Below, piece after piece: positions 40,917 to 51,352 of a DNA stretch of 64,000 nucleotides. The translations under genes were made by a program, and so were the position numbers. The notes beneath the pieces were generated by a model. It was given only the letters and a program-made list of their open reading frames with translations, was not told the DNA's origin and ran no database searches. The first letter of the stretch is position 1; the number at the start of each line of letters is the position of its first letter. Source of the DNA: Mesostigma viride (lineage: Eukaryota > Streptophyta > Mesostigmatophyceae > Mesostigmatales > Mesostigmataceae); contig RPFO01000065.1 of NCBI GenBank assembly GCA_009746045.1, positions 9,451,128 through 9,515,127 on the forward strand, given 5' to 3'.

Positions 40917-42333
40917 AATGACCTAGCTGTGTGTAAACTCTACATTCAGGACCTGTCGAAGCATCAGGACTGTAAACCATGCCGTCCAGCCGGGCGGCCA
41001 GCGTGTCCGTGAGCGTCCATGCCTCGGCGCCATACGTGGTGAGCACCGTGAGAACCAGGACCTCAGTTGAGAGCATTCGCTTGCGGGGCTCGCCCAGGTC
41101 TTTCAAATGCCAGTAGGTTTTGAGCGAACGCAGCCTAGCCCAGGCCAGGCCGATGCGGATGTCCACATCGTCGGCGCTGTCGGGGAGCATGCTCCCGGGC
41201 AACAGTTTGAAGCGATCACGGAAGTATGGGACCTCCGTCCCCTCTAGCAGTCGGGGCCGCGGCGGGGCACTGGTATCGCCCCGATCACCATCGCCTCAGT
41301 TTTGACACTTAATCTCCAACCCCACCGCCCGCGCATTGGCAGGCCCAGACAGTCCAGCCAGGTCTGAATGTACTCGGGGCGCTCGATGAGGGTGGTATCA
41401 TCCGCACAAATCAGGCCGGACAGGCGGAAGCCAGGGCCGCCGCCGCCATATTCGCGATCGTTAAGGATGTCCAAGCCGGGCTCAAACCGCAGTAAAGTGT
41501 GCCCGTGCCTGGCGCATGACGTGATCCACGACAATAATGAACAGATATGGGGACAGGACACAACCTTGCCACACCCCGTGGTGAAGGGGGAATGGTGGGG
41601 TGGTGCCCTCCGCAGTCCGCACTACTGCCACGGTGAGCCCTCATACAGCCGGCGAATGGCAGCAATAAATTCTGGGGGCACACGGTCCAGAGCTAGGATG
41701 GCCCAAAGAGCCTCCCAGAGGATCGTGTCGAAAGCCTTGATATAGTCAACAAAAATGAAGACCAGCAGAAAACCATCAGGGCAAATGCGACGCACCTCCT
41801 CCATCAACCGGCGCGCCACAAATACAGCCATGACAGTGTTACGGCCACGACACTACCCATCTAAGACTCACCCAGGTGCGGGTCCAGCGCGGCGTGGAAG
41901 CTCTGCAGCCTCATGCGCATCAAGACCTTCAGCGCGGCGCTCTGGAGGCAGACACCCCGGTATATATAGTTACCGGGGTCAGCAGCAGAGCCCTTCTTGT
42001 ACAGCATGACTCGGATCGGGCCGTCTGCCACTCAGCAGGCGGAGGCTCATCAGAGAGCAGGACACGATTGCAGAACGCCAGCTGAAGCTCCCGCACCGCC
42101 AGGTCAGGGGTCTTCAGCAGCTCAGCCGAAAGGTGGTCGGCACCGACCGCCGCGTCGTACCTCTGGAGAGCAAGGGCGCCGTCCAATTCCTCCAAGGTTA
42201 AGGGGTGGACGACGTCGTTGGTGGCAAGACAGCCCTCCTTCAGGGACTTGCATGGTAGTCCGCGGCCGAGGAGGGGGGCGCAGGCAGCGGGGGGGGTCCG
42301 GCAACACTGAGACAGGCGGCAGTCTCGGGGCAT
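40917..42333 (-). pseudogene. LINE reverse transcriptase (minus, broken)
   Basis: In order on the minus strand: PLTLEELDGALALQRYDAAV and GADHLSAELLK (RT domain 0-1), FIFVDYIKAFDTILWEALW, AIRRLYEGSPW, FRLSGLICADDTTLIERPEY (CADD in place of YADD), SVKTEAMVIG, then RMLSTEVLVLTVLTTYGAEA with WTL. Frames change near 41900, 41640, 41560 and 41250. The first Asp of the catalytic pair in C-A-D-D is kept, but the frame breaks exclude activity. Confidence 0.82.
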
Positions 42334-43080
42334 GAATCAAGCGGGGGAAGGGGGGGGGCGCGAGCCCCACCTGTCAAGGAAACATTGTGGGCCAAGTTAC
42401 CAGCGGTCAAGGCTGACCGGCGCCGCGCCGTCCCCCGTGCGCGAGCTCCACCGGGGTGCGCAGTGCCGCCGGCCGCCGAGCCGGTACGTCGAGGTGGTAC
42501 CACATGTCCTTGCCCTGGTTGCGAGCTTGGCAGGCGTTGGCATCCGCGATGCACTGGGCCGCCTCTGCATCCTGAGCATGTGCGTAGGCCTCCACACTTA
42601 GGGCGGCCTTGAGCACCGGTTTCAGCAGCGGGTCCCGGTTACGCTTGAGGCGCGGCAGCCCTCCTTCAGGGACTTGCATGGTAGTCCGCGGCCGAGGAGG
42701 GGGGCGCAGGCAGCGGGGGGGGTCCGGCAACACTGAGATAGGCGGCAGTCTCGGGGCATGAAGCGGGGGGGGGGGGGGCACGAGCCCCACCTGTCAAGGA
42801 AACATTGTGGGCCAAGTTACCAGCGGTCAAGGCTGACCGGCGCCGCGCCGTCCCCCCGGCGTGCGCTCCACCGGGGTGCGCTGCCGCCGGCCACCGAGCC
42901 GGTACGTCGAGGTGGTACCACATGTCCTTGCCCTGGTTGCGAGCTTGGCAGGCGTTGGCATCCGCGATGCACTGGGCCGCCTCTGCATCCTGAGCATGTG
43001 CGTAGGCCTCCACACTTAGGGCGGCCTTGAGCACCGGTTTCAGCAGCGGGTCCCGGTTACGCTTGACGGGCGGTGCCGGG
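42236..43080 (-). repeat. About 420-bp tandem duplication inside the LINE
   Basis: The block from 'ccctccttcagggacttgca' to 'gggtcccggttacgcttga' occurs at 42236-42655 and again at 42658-43067 with about 95 percent identity. The G-rich stretch and the 'cgccgtccccc' junction carry the differences. Both encode the same linker (AYAHAQDAEAAQCIADANA, DMWYHLDVPAR) between endonuclease and reverse transcriptase. Confidence 0.88.
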
Positions 43081-43437
43081 CGGCCAGGACCTTGGGGTCC
43101 TGACGGTATACCTCTATAGAGCGGGCCGGGGCGTCAGCGGGGCATGACCGCGGCAGGTGCTGGGCCGCCAGCAACGGGGCGCGGGCCGCAAAGCCCGCAA
43201 AAATGGCAGCGTTGGGAGCACCTTGGGCCATGCAGCGCGTCGACGTCCGCCTGGGCGTCCAGGGCGGCCACGGGTACGCCTGTTGGCACCTGTTCCGCTC
43301 GTGCTCGGCGTCCGTCCAGTCCTCAGGATCCCCACGGACCTAGCGTAGCGCAGTCCAGTCAGGGCGGGCCACTTGGGCGCGGCGCCTGGTGGCGTGGAAC
43401 CGGAGCCGAATGGTCGCACGCACCAACCAACCGGTGG

Positions 43438-44424
43438 TCAGAGCACACGTACCGTGGGTGAGTCGAACACTCGAGTATATATCCAGAACCGAAGTGCACC
43501 TGGGCTGCCGTACCACCATGCGTAGTCCAGACAGGCCTGACGGCCGTTAGGGCCCCGAAAAGTGACCGAGTCCTGTGAGGGTTGGAAGTGGCAGTTGACA
43601 GCAACCATCCCGCTATCCCTCAAAAAGGCAGAAAACAAGGAGGTGTTGTCGTTAGCAGCCGCATGCCGGCAGGCGCAAAGCGACTGCCATGCAGCAGTGC
43701 CCACGGGGAGCGTGGCGTTGGCGTCAAGCAGCATATACATAACCAAGAAGTGGCGGCCCGGGATGGCGCCCTCAAGGCTATGCAAGTCCTCGAAGAACTT
43801 CTGGCGTTCCAACTGGGGTAGACCACTATGGGGTGTGTAACCCACCCGGCCCAACCGTGAGGTGGTGCTTAGACCGCGCCTCAACTGACGCGAAAGGTGC
43901 CACCATAAGGCGTGGGGTTAAAAGCGTGCTGAGGCTGGCAGCTGCCAGCGGCGAACACAAAAGGCCAACGCCACCTTGGCCTGCATGGCGTCCCACTGCC
44001 AGCAAAGTAAAAACGCCAACCGCCTGCCAGGCGATCAGTGAGCACTGTACGTGCCAGGAGGCACCGTGCGACGGTGCTCCTGCACGCCTAGAATAGACAC
44101 ACGGTGTGCAATGCAAAAGGCAACAAGCTCCTCCACCCGGTATGTAGCTATGGTCGCTAATCTGCTAGCAATGCGCGTACGTTGAAAGTTGCGAGGGCCA
44201 AGGATGCCTGCTGGCCCAACAGACAAGGGAGAGCGAGGAGGGGAGATGGGGGTGGATGCAGCGGAAGATGGGGGGCGGGATGGAACGGTGGGCCGGAGGG
44301 AGATGGATGGAATAGTGCTTTTCCTCGCATGGAGCTTGTCCTGCAGGCGGAGGATGCGAGCCTGCCGCCTGCTCTGGGTATTCGGGGGTGATTGCGCAAC
44401 ATAGAGGCGTAGAAAATCTAGCAT
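43438..44424 (-). pseudogene. LINE APE-type endonuclease (broken)
   Basis: Minus frames give RLATIATYRVEELVAFCIAH then RVSILGVQEHR (family: TYNVRTL...ILGIQEHR, with the metal-binding Glu in QEHR), GGVGLLCSPLAAASL, YMLLDANATLPV (family GDFNA), DSVTFRGPNGRQACLDYAWW (family IDYI). At least two frame changes (near 44060 and 43860). The enzyme would nick target DNA for target-primed reverse transcription. Confidence 0.78.
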
Positions 44425-44569
44425 GCGTTGTGTACTGCCAATCTGACTGCTGAGAGCTGTCGTTCTAGCCCAAAATACGGCACCACCATGTGTCTCATTC
44501 GCCTAGGTCGATGCATGATCATTGGGGGTGGAACGGGTGGGACTTTTTAGAGGCTGTCCCCGAAGCCTG
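44425..44569 (-). other. Spacer between LINE ORF1 and ORF2
   Basis: About 145 bp without a coding signal, consistent with the inter-ORF region of a two-ORF LINE. Confidence 0.4.
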
Positions 44570-44893
44570 TTAGCCGCGAGCCGACGAGTAGGGTTGTCTA
44601 CCTACTGGAACCACCAGGGGCAGCACGCTTGTTAAAGACTCCACACGAGACTCTGCGCCCTTAGTGTTAATCTCAACACCGTCAAAGAAATATGCAGCAA
44701 AGCGACCATCCGGCATCAGACGCATCTGGACACGCTTCCCCCCCTCTACGTACCCCTTCCTGACCTTCACGACCTCCTCGTGATTCAAAAGCTTGCTCCT
44801 TGCCGCCAGCTGGGCATGGGTGTAGTCCTCGTCCATGCTGATGGGGGTGTCCTTGAGCAGGCGACGGGCTCCAATGACCTGTTTCTTGTCCAT
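44570..44893 (-). CDS. LINE ORF1 C-terminal domain-like protein
   Basis: 107 codons with an ATG (44893) and a stop. KKQVIGARRLLKDTPISMDE, DYTHAQLAARSKLL and MRLMPDGRFAAYFFDG follow the pattern of L1-type ORF1 C-terminal domains and related nucleic-acid-binding modules (R-x-ARRxLK-x-T-x-IxxxEDxT...RxxLL). The N-terminal coiled coil and RRM are missing, so the gene is 5'-truncated or the ATG is internal. Its place just 5' of the endonuclease supports the ORF1 call. Confidence 0.5.
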   Translation of the reverse strand: MDKKQVIGARRLLKDTPISMDEDYTHAQLAARSKLLNHEEVVKVRKGYVEGGKRVQMRLMPDGRFAAYFFDGVEINTKGAESRVESLTSVLPLVVPVGRQPYSSARG

Positions 44894-46189
44894 TCATGGT
44901 GCCCATGGTGACAAGAACCAGGCCCAATGGGCCTGGCAGGCCGGTATAAGTTAGATATAGAAAGACGTCGGAGACGTTGGGGGAACTCAGTGTGAGACTG
45001 TGATATGCAGTAACGCCAGGGATCGGGCGTTCCTTGTCATTATTCACTCCATATGTGGGCACACATTATATGTCGTGACACATCACTCACACGAGTTCCC
45101 TAGGACAACTGGACTACGCTCAATTGTCCGCCACGTGTCCAGGCTCTAGAGGCTTCTAGACCTGGAGCAACGTTACTACGCACAACGTCCACTAGACTGG
45201 TTGCTAGCTACGTAACTTGCGTACACGTGTGTGCGTCGATCGCGCCACAACCCGGCGGCGCTCGGCACTGTTATTCAGTCTCCGCCAGAATAACTCCGGT
45301 CACATTGTATGTTCCCCCTGTGTGGCTCCGGCCACAAGACAGCCTCGAGGTATCTCAGCTAACTCCCATTATGTTTTCTTTCAGATTGGAACATGCTCCA
45401 AGTCTGACCAACCAACCGTTGCATGCAAGGCAACCAGAGCCCATACAGTCACAACTGGATTAGAGAAGGGCCCCAGAAACGGACTATACTGATGCTGACT
45501 GCTGATTTAACCCTGCCAAGCACTACGGGGGTTCCTCCCCCTCAATAGTGGGGAAAACATAATGAGGTACTGCTGCCATTCGTCACACAGGACGTCATAT
45601 AAGTCACATGTCACATCATATCAGGAGTGCCCAGTTTCCATCTTTGAAGGAGCGAACTGTCGTCATTTCCCTGGCATCTGTCACTGCAGATGGTAGAAAA
45701 AGGGGGGCTTGATTGCCACTTGTGGATGGAACCCCATGCAACATCCACTTCCCAAAAACCAATGGGATGACTCTAGTGAAACCAGAGGTCTTCCCCAGGT
45801 GCTTAGGACCTGATGTTTCGCCACTGCTGACCTGGGCCAGAGCAGCCAGATACCTGTGAGTGCCACATGGTGGTAAGCACAGGCAACTGACAAGGGAGAA
45901 CTGGTTCTCCACTTGATTTGCACATGGCGAATGGGTGGACTGCCCATCACCCTACCACAGGTCCTGGGACCAGATGGCAGCATGCATAAGACACAACAGG
46001 CACATTAACAGGACTAAGACTGTCACACGTTACATGCACATGCACATGCACATGCACATGTACAGGGTAACCATGAACATGACCCAGCCACATAACAATG
46101 CCATGTACAAGTACTGTCACCATGACTGACACAATGACACACTTGTGAAGGATATGACAGCTCACCTCCCAAGAGATGAACTAACGAAA
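44894..46189 (+). other. No clear gene; may include the Copia-B 3' LTR
   Basis: Copia-B would end with an LTR in this interval, read on the minus strand, but its 5' LTR lies beyond base 64000, so the limits cannot be set. A CATGCA tract (46030-46062) is present. Short frames on both strands lack motifs. Confidence 0.3.
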
Positions 46190-46373
46190 TTCATTGAGAG
46201 AGACAAAGTCAAAGAGACTCAATTTATTCACCATAAAACAGGGCTTACAAGTCATACAGGGCTCAGCTCCTCCCCAGGAGCTAGTGCTGATGATAAGACA
46301 CCCCGTGGCCTGGGCCCGGGTCTGGGTACCCCTACCCCCTGACAGGGGTTGCCCCATAGTAGGGGTGGGGAGA

Positions 46374-47319
46374 CTAGCCATCCTCCCTGGGGAGGGGTGG
46401 ACTATAGGTGTCTACCGGCGGGGGCAGGCTGGCCTGCTTGCCGTAGGGGTTCATCATGTGATAGAGCAGTTGGTACTGCTCAGGTGCCAGCTGGGGCACC
46501 TTGGTCAACGCATCCGCTGCGTTGGCCTTGTCCGGCACATGATTGGTAGACTCCCAGTAGGTGCATTCCTGTTTCAGGATCACCCAGTCCAAATCAGTGT
46601 GCACAGCATAAGGGTTGTCAAGGAAACTGAGGAGAGATTCAATGACTGTCGGTGTGCAAGTGAGCCACCATCCCAGCCTGACTGCCTGCTTGCTTCTGTA
46701 ACCAAACCAGGACATGATTGAGATACCTGGCATGTAGCACAGCTGACACAACTGCCCTGCACTCAGCAGCATTGGTACTAACAGCTTTACGCCTATGTAG
46801 CCTGCTATACCATGAGATGAGGGACATGGGTTTGTCAGCATTTTGTACAAAAAATAAGCCAGCCTCCCTAGCCTGCAGTTGAGTAATCTGCCGTGATTCC
46901 ATGGAACTATCCATTATAGCCTGAATGTGAATGGGCTTAAAGAGTTCCAGGGAATGCAAGATAAGGGGTGGACCAGCCTGCAGGAGCTTGTTTATAGCCT
47001 TGTGGCCTACCTGCATGAGAACTGGATCATCAACCCTGCTGACTACTGCTAGGTGTGGTGCACAAGTAGAACACAACCACCCCAGCTTGCCCCTAATGGT
47101 GGGACAGTCACAAGGTTTGATTTTAGTCTGCAGCACTTCCTTACAACTGTGCATGTAATCTGAGGGCGAGTACATTGCACAGACCCACTGATCTGCTTGC
47201 TTCTGAAGCTGCAACATTGTGCCACAGAACTTAATAGCAATGGTGCCCAGCTCTAGCTGCTTGCCAATCTCAAAAGACTTAGACACGTTGGCGATAAAAT
47301 CATCCACAGCCTGCCTAGG
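46374..47319 (-). pseudogene. Copia-B reverse transcriptase C-terminus and RNase H
   Basis: Minus frame from the Gypsy2 junction: QAVDDFIANVSKSFEIGK, IAIKFCGTMLQLQ, TIRGKLGWLCSTCAPHLAVV (RT thumb and connection), IHIQAIMDSSMESR, SLISWYSRLHRRKAVS, NAAECRAVVSA, then after a shift near 46640 SLLSFLDNPYAVHTDLDW and ANAADALTKVP. It is closely parallel to Copia-C. The break falls in the RNase H DSQS motif (HTDSH then stop). Confidence 0.82.
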
Positions 47320-47875
47320 TGTCACGTCGCGTAACAATTCGTTGTAGTTACGGACGTAAATTAGGTCCCTTGCCTCGGTTGTCCCTAGGTTTACGTGTAG
47401 TTCCTACTGGGACACTATTGTCCTCGTAACAGTACATTGGGTGCCTTTGGGCGCCGCGCCGCGTACTTTATTAGTGGTCCTTATCCTTTGGTAGAATGTA
47501 GTGGACCAGCGTGCATCTGTGCCTGTGCCGGTGCATCTGTAGGCGAGGGCCATGTCGGCCCGAGCGTGTTGGACCGTTGGTGACCATTTATGCACGTTCT
47601 ACCCCTCGTGTGTTCACTCGGCGTGTGTTAAATGAATTAACACATATAGGCTTGGGTCACGGCAGTGTAGTGTGTTTCCTTCCTCTATTCCTGGAATAAA
47701 CGGGTTCTGGTAAATGGTTGTATGGCGTATTACAGCAACACGTACGTGAATGCATTGAGATCAGCTCCGTCTCGTTTGTCTTTCGCTAGGGGTTTGAGTA
47801 GAGGAGGCCTGACCAATTTAGGTTGCATCAGGTCCATTAGAGGTAGAGGTGGCGGTAGAAGTTCAGGACGTAACA
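47320..47875 (+). repeat. Gypsy2 5' LTR
   Basis: 556 bp, TGTCACG...GTAACA. It contains AATAAA near 47697 and the start of the RGG-rich frame. The next bases, aTGGTTCCGGAGG, are the probable primer-binding site. Confidence 0.93.
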
Positions 47876-48024
47876 ATGGTTCCGGAGGAACTTTCGTAGG
47901 TAGAGAACGAGACGACGGTCCTTTGTCACATACGTCTTTGCAAGAACCCTTCCGCGTCCAGGGATACGAAGACGACACTTTCTTGACAGGTAATGGGCGG
48001 GTCGCCTTCAAGCTGGGAGAGTAG
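47722..48024 (+). CDS. Arg/Gly-rich small protein starting inside the Gypsy2 LTR
   Basis: 100 codons: ATG at 47722 in the LTR, through the LTR edge (47875) and primer site, to a TAG at 48024. The centre reads RSIRGRGGGRSSGRNN and GSGGTFVGRERDD, RGG-like composition typical of RNA-binding segments. The LTR part repeats at 58057-58210 in the 3' LTR, where it reads into flanking DNA instead. Its placement on the transcript depends on the unmapped start site. Coding is supported only by length and composition. Confidence 0.4.
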   Translation: MAYYSNTYVNALRSAPSRLSFARGLSRGGLTNLGCIRSIRGRGGGRSSGRNNGSGGTFVGRERDDGPLSHTSLQEPFRVQGYEDDTFLTGNGRVAFKLGE

Positions 48025-48420
48025 TGCTGCCCGGTTCGGGACACGATCTGCCTAGATGCTAGACCTGCTCGCAGCGGATAAACCCTTTCGTAGATAGCCT
48101 GTCCTTCGCCTTGTTTTCCTGCTTACGGTTGCTTCCTGTCGTAGATAGGGGATTATTATTGTTCGGATCGGCCAGCGTGAGACGATTAGCGTCGCGGTAG
48201 CCTACACCTTTTTCCTTCGTGCTGCTGTTTTATTAGACGGCCGCACCCGCAGAGATACGGGTCGCTGCTTTAGGACGAGCGCTGGACTATTCGGTCGCTG
48301 ATTTAGGACGAGCGCTGGACAATGCCGCCCTCATGCTGCTTTCGGTGATCCAGATCGCCCAGATAAGTCGCCTACCCCTTCTTCAAGCGTGACGCCACAA
48401 GACCCACCAGGTGCGTTACC

Positions 48421-48813
48421 ATGAGCCAGCGTCGTGTTTTTACTGCGCCTTCCCATTCGTCCAGTGACAATAGCTTAGCTAAATATTACGTAGTTATTAC
48501 CCCTCAATGGTCAGCCATTTTCCTCTCTTGGTCAGATGCTAGGAAGATAGTGCAAAACCGTACATATAATGTAGTTAGGTATAAGAAATTTGTTACCTTC
48601 GAGGAAGCCCAACAATTCCTTATAGACCATAGTGTATATCAGATTTAGGCTTACACGTACGTTCTACTCCTCATGGTCGCCCTCCTGTAGAAGCTCTAGA
48701 TTTTGCTACCCCTCCTTCGTCTCCCCCTAAACGGACTGCATCCTCATCTAGCTTGGATACTCCTCTCACCTTAGAATTCGGTTCCCTATCCATTACTGTT
48801 GTTAAAAAGGATT
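48421..48813 (+). CDS. RNase H1 hybrid-binding-domain-like (Cauli_VI) protein in the Gypsy2 leader
   Basis: The first 75 codons (to a TAG at 48648) contain KYYVVITPQWSAIFLSWSDA followed by YNVVRYKKFVTFEEAQQFLI. This is the pattern of the RNase H1 N-terminal hybrid-binding domain, also found in the caulimovirus transactivator: YYVV...G(I/V)(Y/F)xSWxE...V...YKxFxTxEEAxxFL. In the -1 frame the sequence continues as GLHVRSTPHGRPPVEAL and ends ITVVKKD with TGA near 48813, so one indel or frameshift may join them. Such a domain binds RNA-DNA hybrid. It lies between primer site and gag. Confidence 0.65.
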
Positions 48814-48940
48814 GATTTCAATTGTTTTCCTTTCTTAGGACATTAAATATTTTTCCTTTTTCCTTCCTTGCTTTAAATTAGGCCTTGTCCTTTTCCTGTA
48901 TTGCTTTCATTTAGATTCCTATTCCTTTACTTAATTAAAG

Positions 48941-48996
48941 ATGGACCCAGTGGGTGGAGATATGTCGCCTATACCTACCAATACTAATACTAATAC

Positions 48997-49041
<45 letters not shown>

Positions 49042-50710
49042 TACCAATACTCGTGGTAACCGACGGGACTCACTTGAAACGGTGCACCATCTCACTCCTC
49101 AAGGTAATCTTCGTACCTCACCTCCTTCTCCTGTTACTGGTGGTCGCCGTCGTCCCTCACTTACCCCTCCTACCTATGAACAACGTATGCGTGTCAGATT
49201 TAGTGATGACCCCTCCTTTACCCTGAACCAGGCCCCTGCCCCTCCTGCAACCTTGGCTCAACCTACTATTAGGTCCTCACACCCTGACAATGTTTCTAGA
49301 CCTCCTACCCACCCTGTGCCTTCCATCCCTTCCTCTCACACGGGTCGTACCTCTGCCCCTGTCGGCCCTTCTGGGCGCCCTAGTGCAGTCCCCTTCTATC
49401 CCCCTGCCTCTTGGTCCTACCCTGATACGGCCTATGAGGCTGCCCAGGTCCCTACCCGTGTGGCTGATTTAGAAGTTAATAGCGATTTCAGCACCATGCC
49501 CCTAGATGATAGGAATTATGATCATTTTGCCTACTCCTCCCTCCGCGAACAATATGCTGTTCCCTTCTCCTACGGGCACCACCCTGAAACGGTGGCCCCT
49601 TCTAGACCCCTATCCAAAACCTTTCCTCTTCCTTCTTTCTATCCCACGTATGTAGCAGTGGAAGACAGTGGCCCCATGGGTAAAACTGACTTGTCTAATC
49701 CCCCTAAGCCCCCTGCTCTTCCCCTCTTTGCTAACCTACCCAAGTTGGATGTTAAGTCTACCCCTCAACAGTTCTTCACTTTCATTATGTTGCTTACTAC
49801 CCAGAATACCGAGTCGTGGCAAAATCATAACAGATGTCGTCTCTCTGATGCTGTACTAGTTCCTCACTATCTTACTACCTGTATTACTCCTGAGCTTGCT
49901 AACCTTATTATCCAGTGTGAGTCTTTGGCCTCTCATGCCTACCCTAACTCAGTAGCAGAATTGTTTAAGCGTTTATTAGAGAACCATTTAGTCCCTCCTG
50001 ATGCCGATTGGCAGGATAGACTAGCCTTTGGTACCTTGCAGCAGGGTACTAAATCGTATATGAAAGAATTTGATGCACAGATGGTACGAATCAGGGATTT
50101 GTCGGGCGCAGAAGTACGTGCTCGCTTCCTCCAAGGCCTCAGTAGACCCTTATTACGTGAAGTAAAGCGCCAGTTCTCTGCCTACCGTTTTACTGATCTG
50201 CCCCTCAAGCATGTGCGCCAGCATCTCTTATGAGTAGCAGATTTCTTCACCACTCCTTCTCTTCCTACCCGTTCCCGTATTAATAATATTATCCTTACCC
50301 CTGAGGAGGAGAACTCCTATGTCGAAGAATTAGATATTTGCGTTACTGACCTTTCAGCTCTTGATGTCTCTCATATCACATGCTATCATTGTAAGGAAGT
50401 AGGTCATCTTAAACGTGAGTGCCCCAAGTTCCTTTCGGGTGCTCCCCCTCATCCCGATGCTCGCCCTCCTCGTACCCCTCAGCGTGCTCCCATTCGTCCC
50501 AATCCAGGACGCATTCCCTCAGCTACCCCTAGTAGGCTGAATGCTGTGCAGACAGGACCCCCAGGGTTCCCCTATGATAATCAGGCTCCCGCACCCTCTT
50601 CGATCCCTCGTGACCCTCCAGCAGTGGCTTTTTCGCCAGGGTCTTCTTCGGGGTTAGTTCCTATGGATTTGGGGGGGAGGGGGAACAGTAGGCCTGTCAG
50701 CCGGGGGTAA
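48941..50710 (+). pseudogene. Gypsy2 gag with a premature stop
   Basis: ATG 48941. An Asn tract from an (AAT)n microsatellite (48979-49037) follows residue 15, then a Pro/Ser/Thr-rich region, then a capsid-like core: LFANLPKLDVKSTPQQFFTF, SVAELFKRLLENHLVPPD, ARFLQGLSRPLLREVKRQFS. A TGA at 50231-50233 interrupts the frame, which then continues to the CCHC knuckle CYHCKEVGHLKRECPKF (about 50380-50430) and a Pro-rich tail to TAA at 50708-50710. The single stop is most simply a mutation. Confidence 0.85.
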
Positions 50711-51332
50711 CCTGGACAGGTCCTTAGATAGTACCCCAGATAATAATTTTTGTCTGCCTGTTTTTATAACCTCTGTAGGAGCTGAATCATCCCTACCACT
50801 ACGTGTCCGTCCTCTTATGTTTTTGAATGGTGGCTTAACCGTTCCCCATACTGTTGTAGACCCCTTCTTGCATGCTGATGAACTTTTGAATGTCTCTGTG
50901 TTGGTAGATAGCGGTGCGGCTAGCTCCTTTGTGAGCGAGGCCCTAGTTAGGCGTTTAGGACTAGTCCCTATCCCTCACACCAAACCTGTCACTGTTCATT
51001 ATGCTGACGGCCGCACCAGTCATTCCCCGGGTACGGTGTCCCTTCCCCTGGTCATACAAGGACGTACTGTCAACCTGACGGCCACTATAGGCCCTATCAC
51101 TACCGCTGATGTATTACTAGGATTAGATTGGCACCAGGATAATAAGATTACTATTAATTATGATACCATGGTCATTTGGTTTCCAGATAGCTCTTACTGG
51201 GTACCGGAACGTCATTATAGATTAGAAAATTTATCCTTGGTAGATATTACTCCTCCTACACCTGTTGATCCTCCTGTAAGACCTATACCTGAAGTATTAA
51301 TACTCCTCCTACACCTGTTGATCCTCCTGTAA
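50660..51332 (+). CDS. Gypsy2 pol start and aspartic protease
   Basis: pol overlaps the end of gag in the +1 frame across a G-rich run (50671-50682), giving TVGLSAGGNLDRSL and on. The protease has VSVLVDSGAASSFVS (catalytic Asp codon at 50907) and DVLLGLDWHQDNKI (the usual ILGxDWL), the retropepsin hallmarks of Ty3/Gypsy. The frame ends VLILLLHLLILL because of the 53-bp duplication that follows. Confidence 0.85.
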
Positions 51333-51351
51333 GACCTATACCTGAAGTATT
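51246..51351 (+). repeat. 53-bp tandem duplication in Gypsy2 pol
   Basis: The unit beginning 'actcctcctacacctgttga' and ending 'ctgaagtattaat' occurs twice. As 53 is not a multiple of three, the second copy puts protease and reverse transcriptase in different frames; the observed frames differ by exactly this amount. Confidence 0.92.
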
Positions 51352-51352
51352 A

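Larger units (their letters stand above)
40917..44893 (-). mobile_element. Decayed LINE with ORF1, APE endonuclease and reverse transcriptase
   Basis: Read on the minus strand, the order is ORF1 C-terminus (44893-44570), endonuclease (44424-43438), linker with a tandem duplication (43080-42236), and reverse transcriptase (42333-40917), truncated at its 3' end by the foldback elements. Many frameshifts. It is related to but distinct from the LINE at 35541. Confidence 0.82.
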
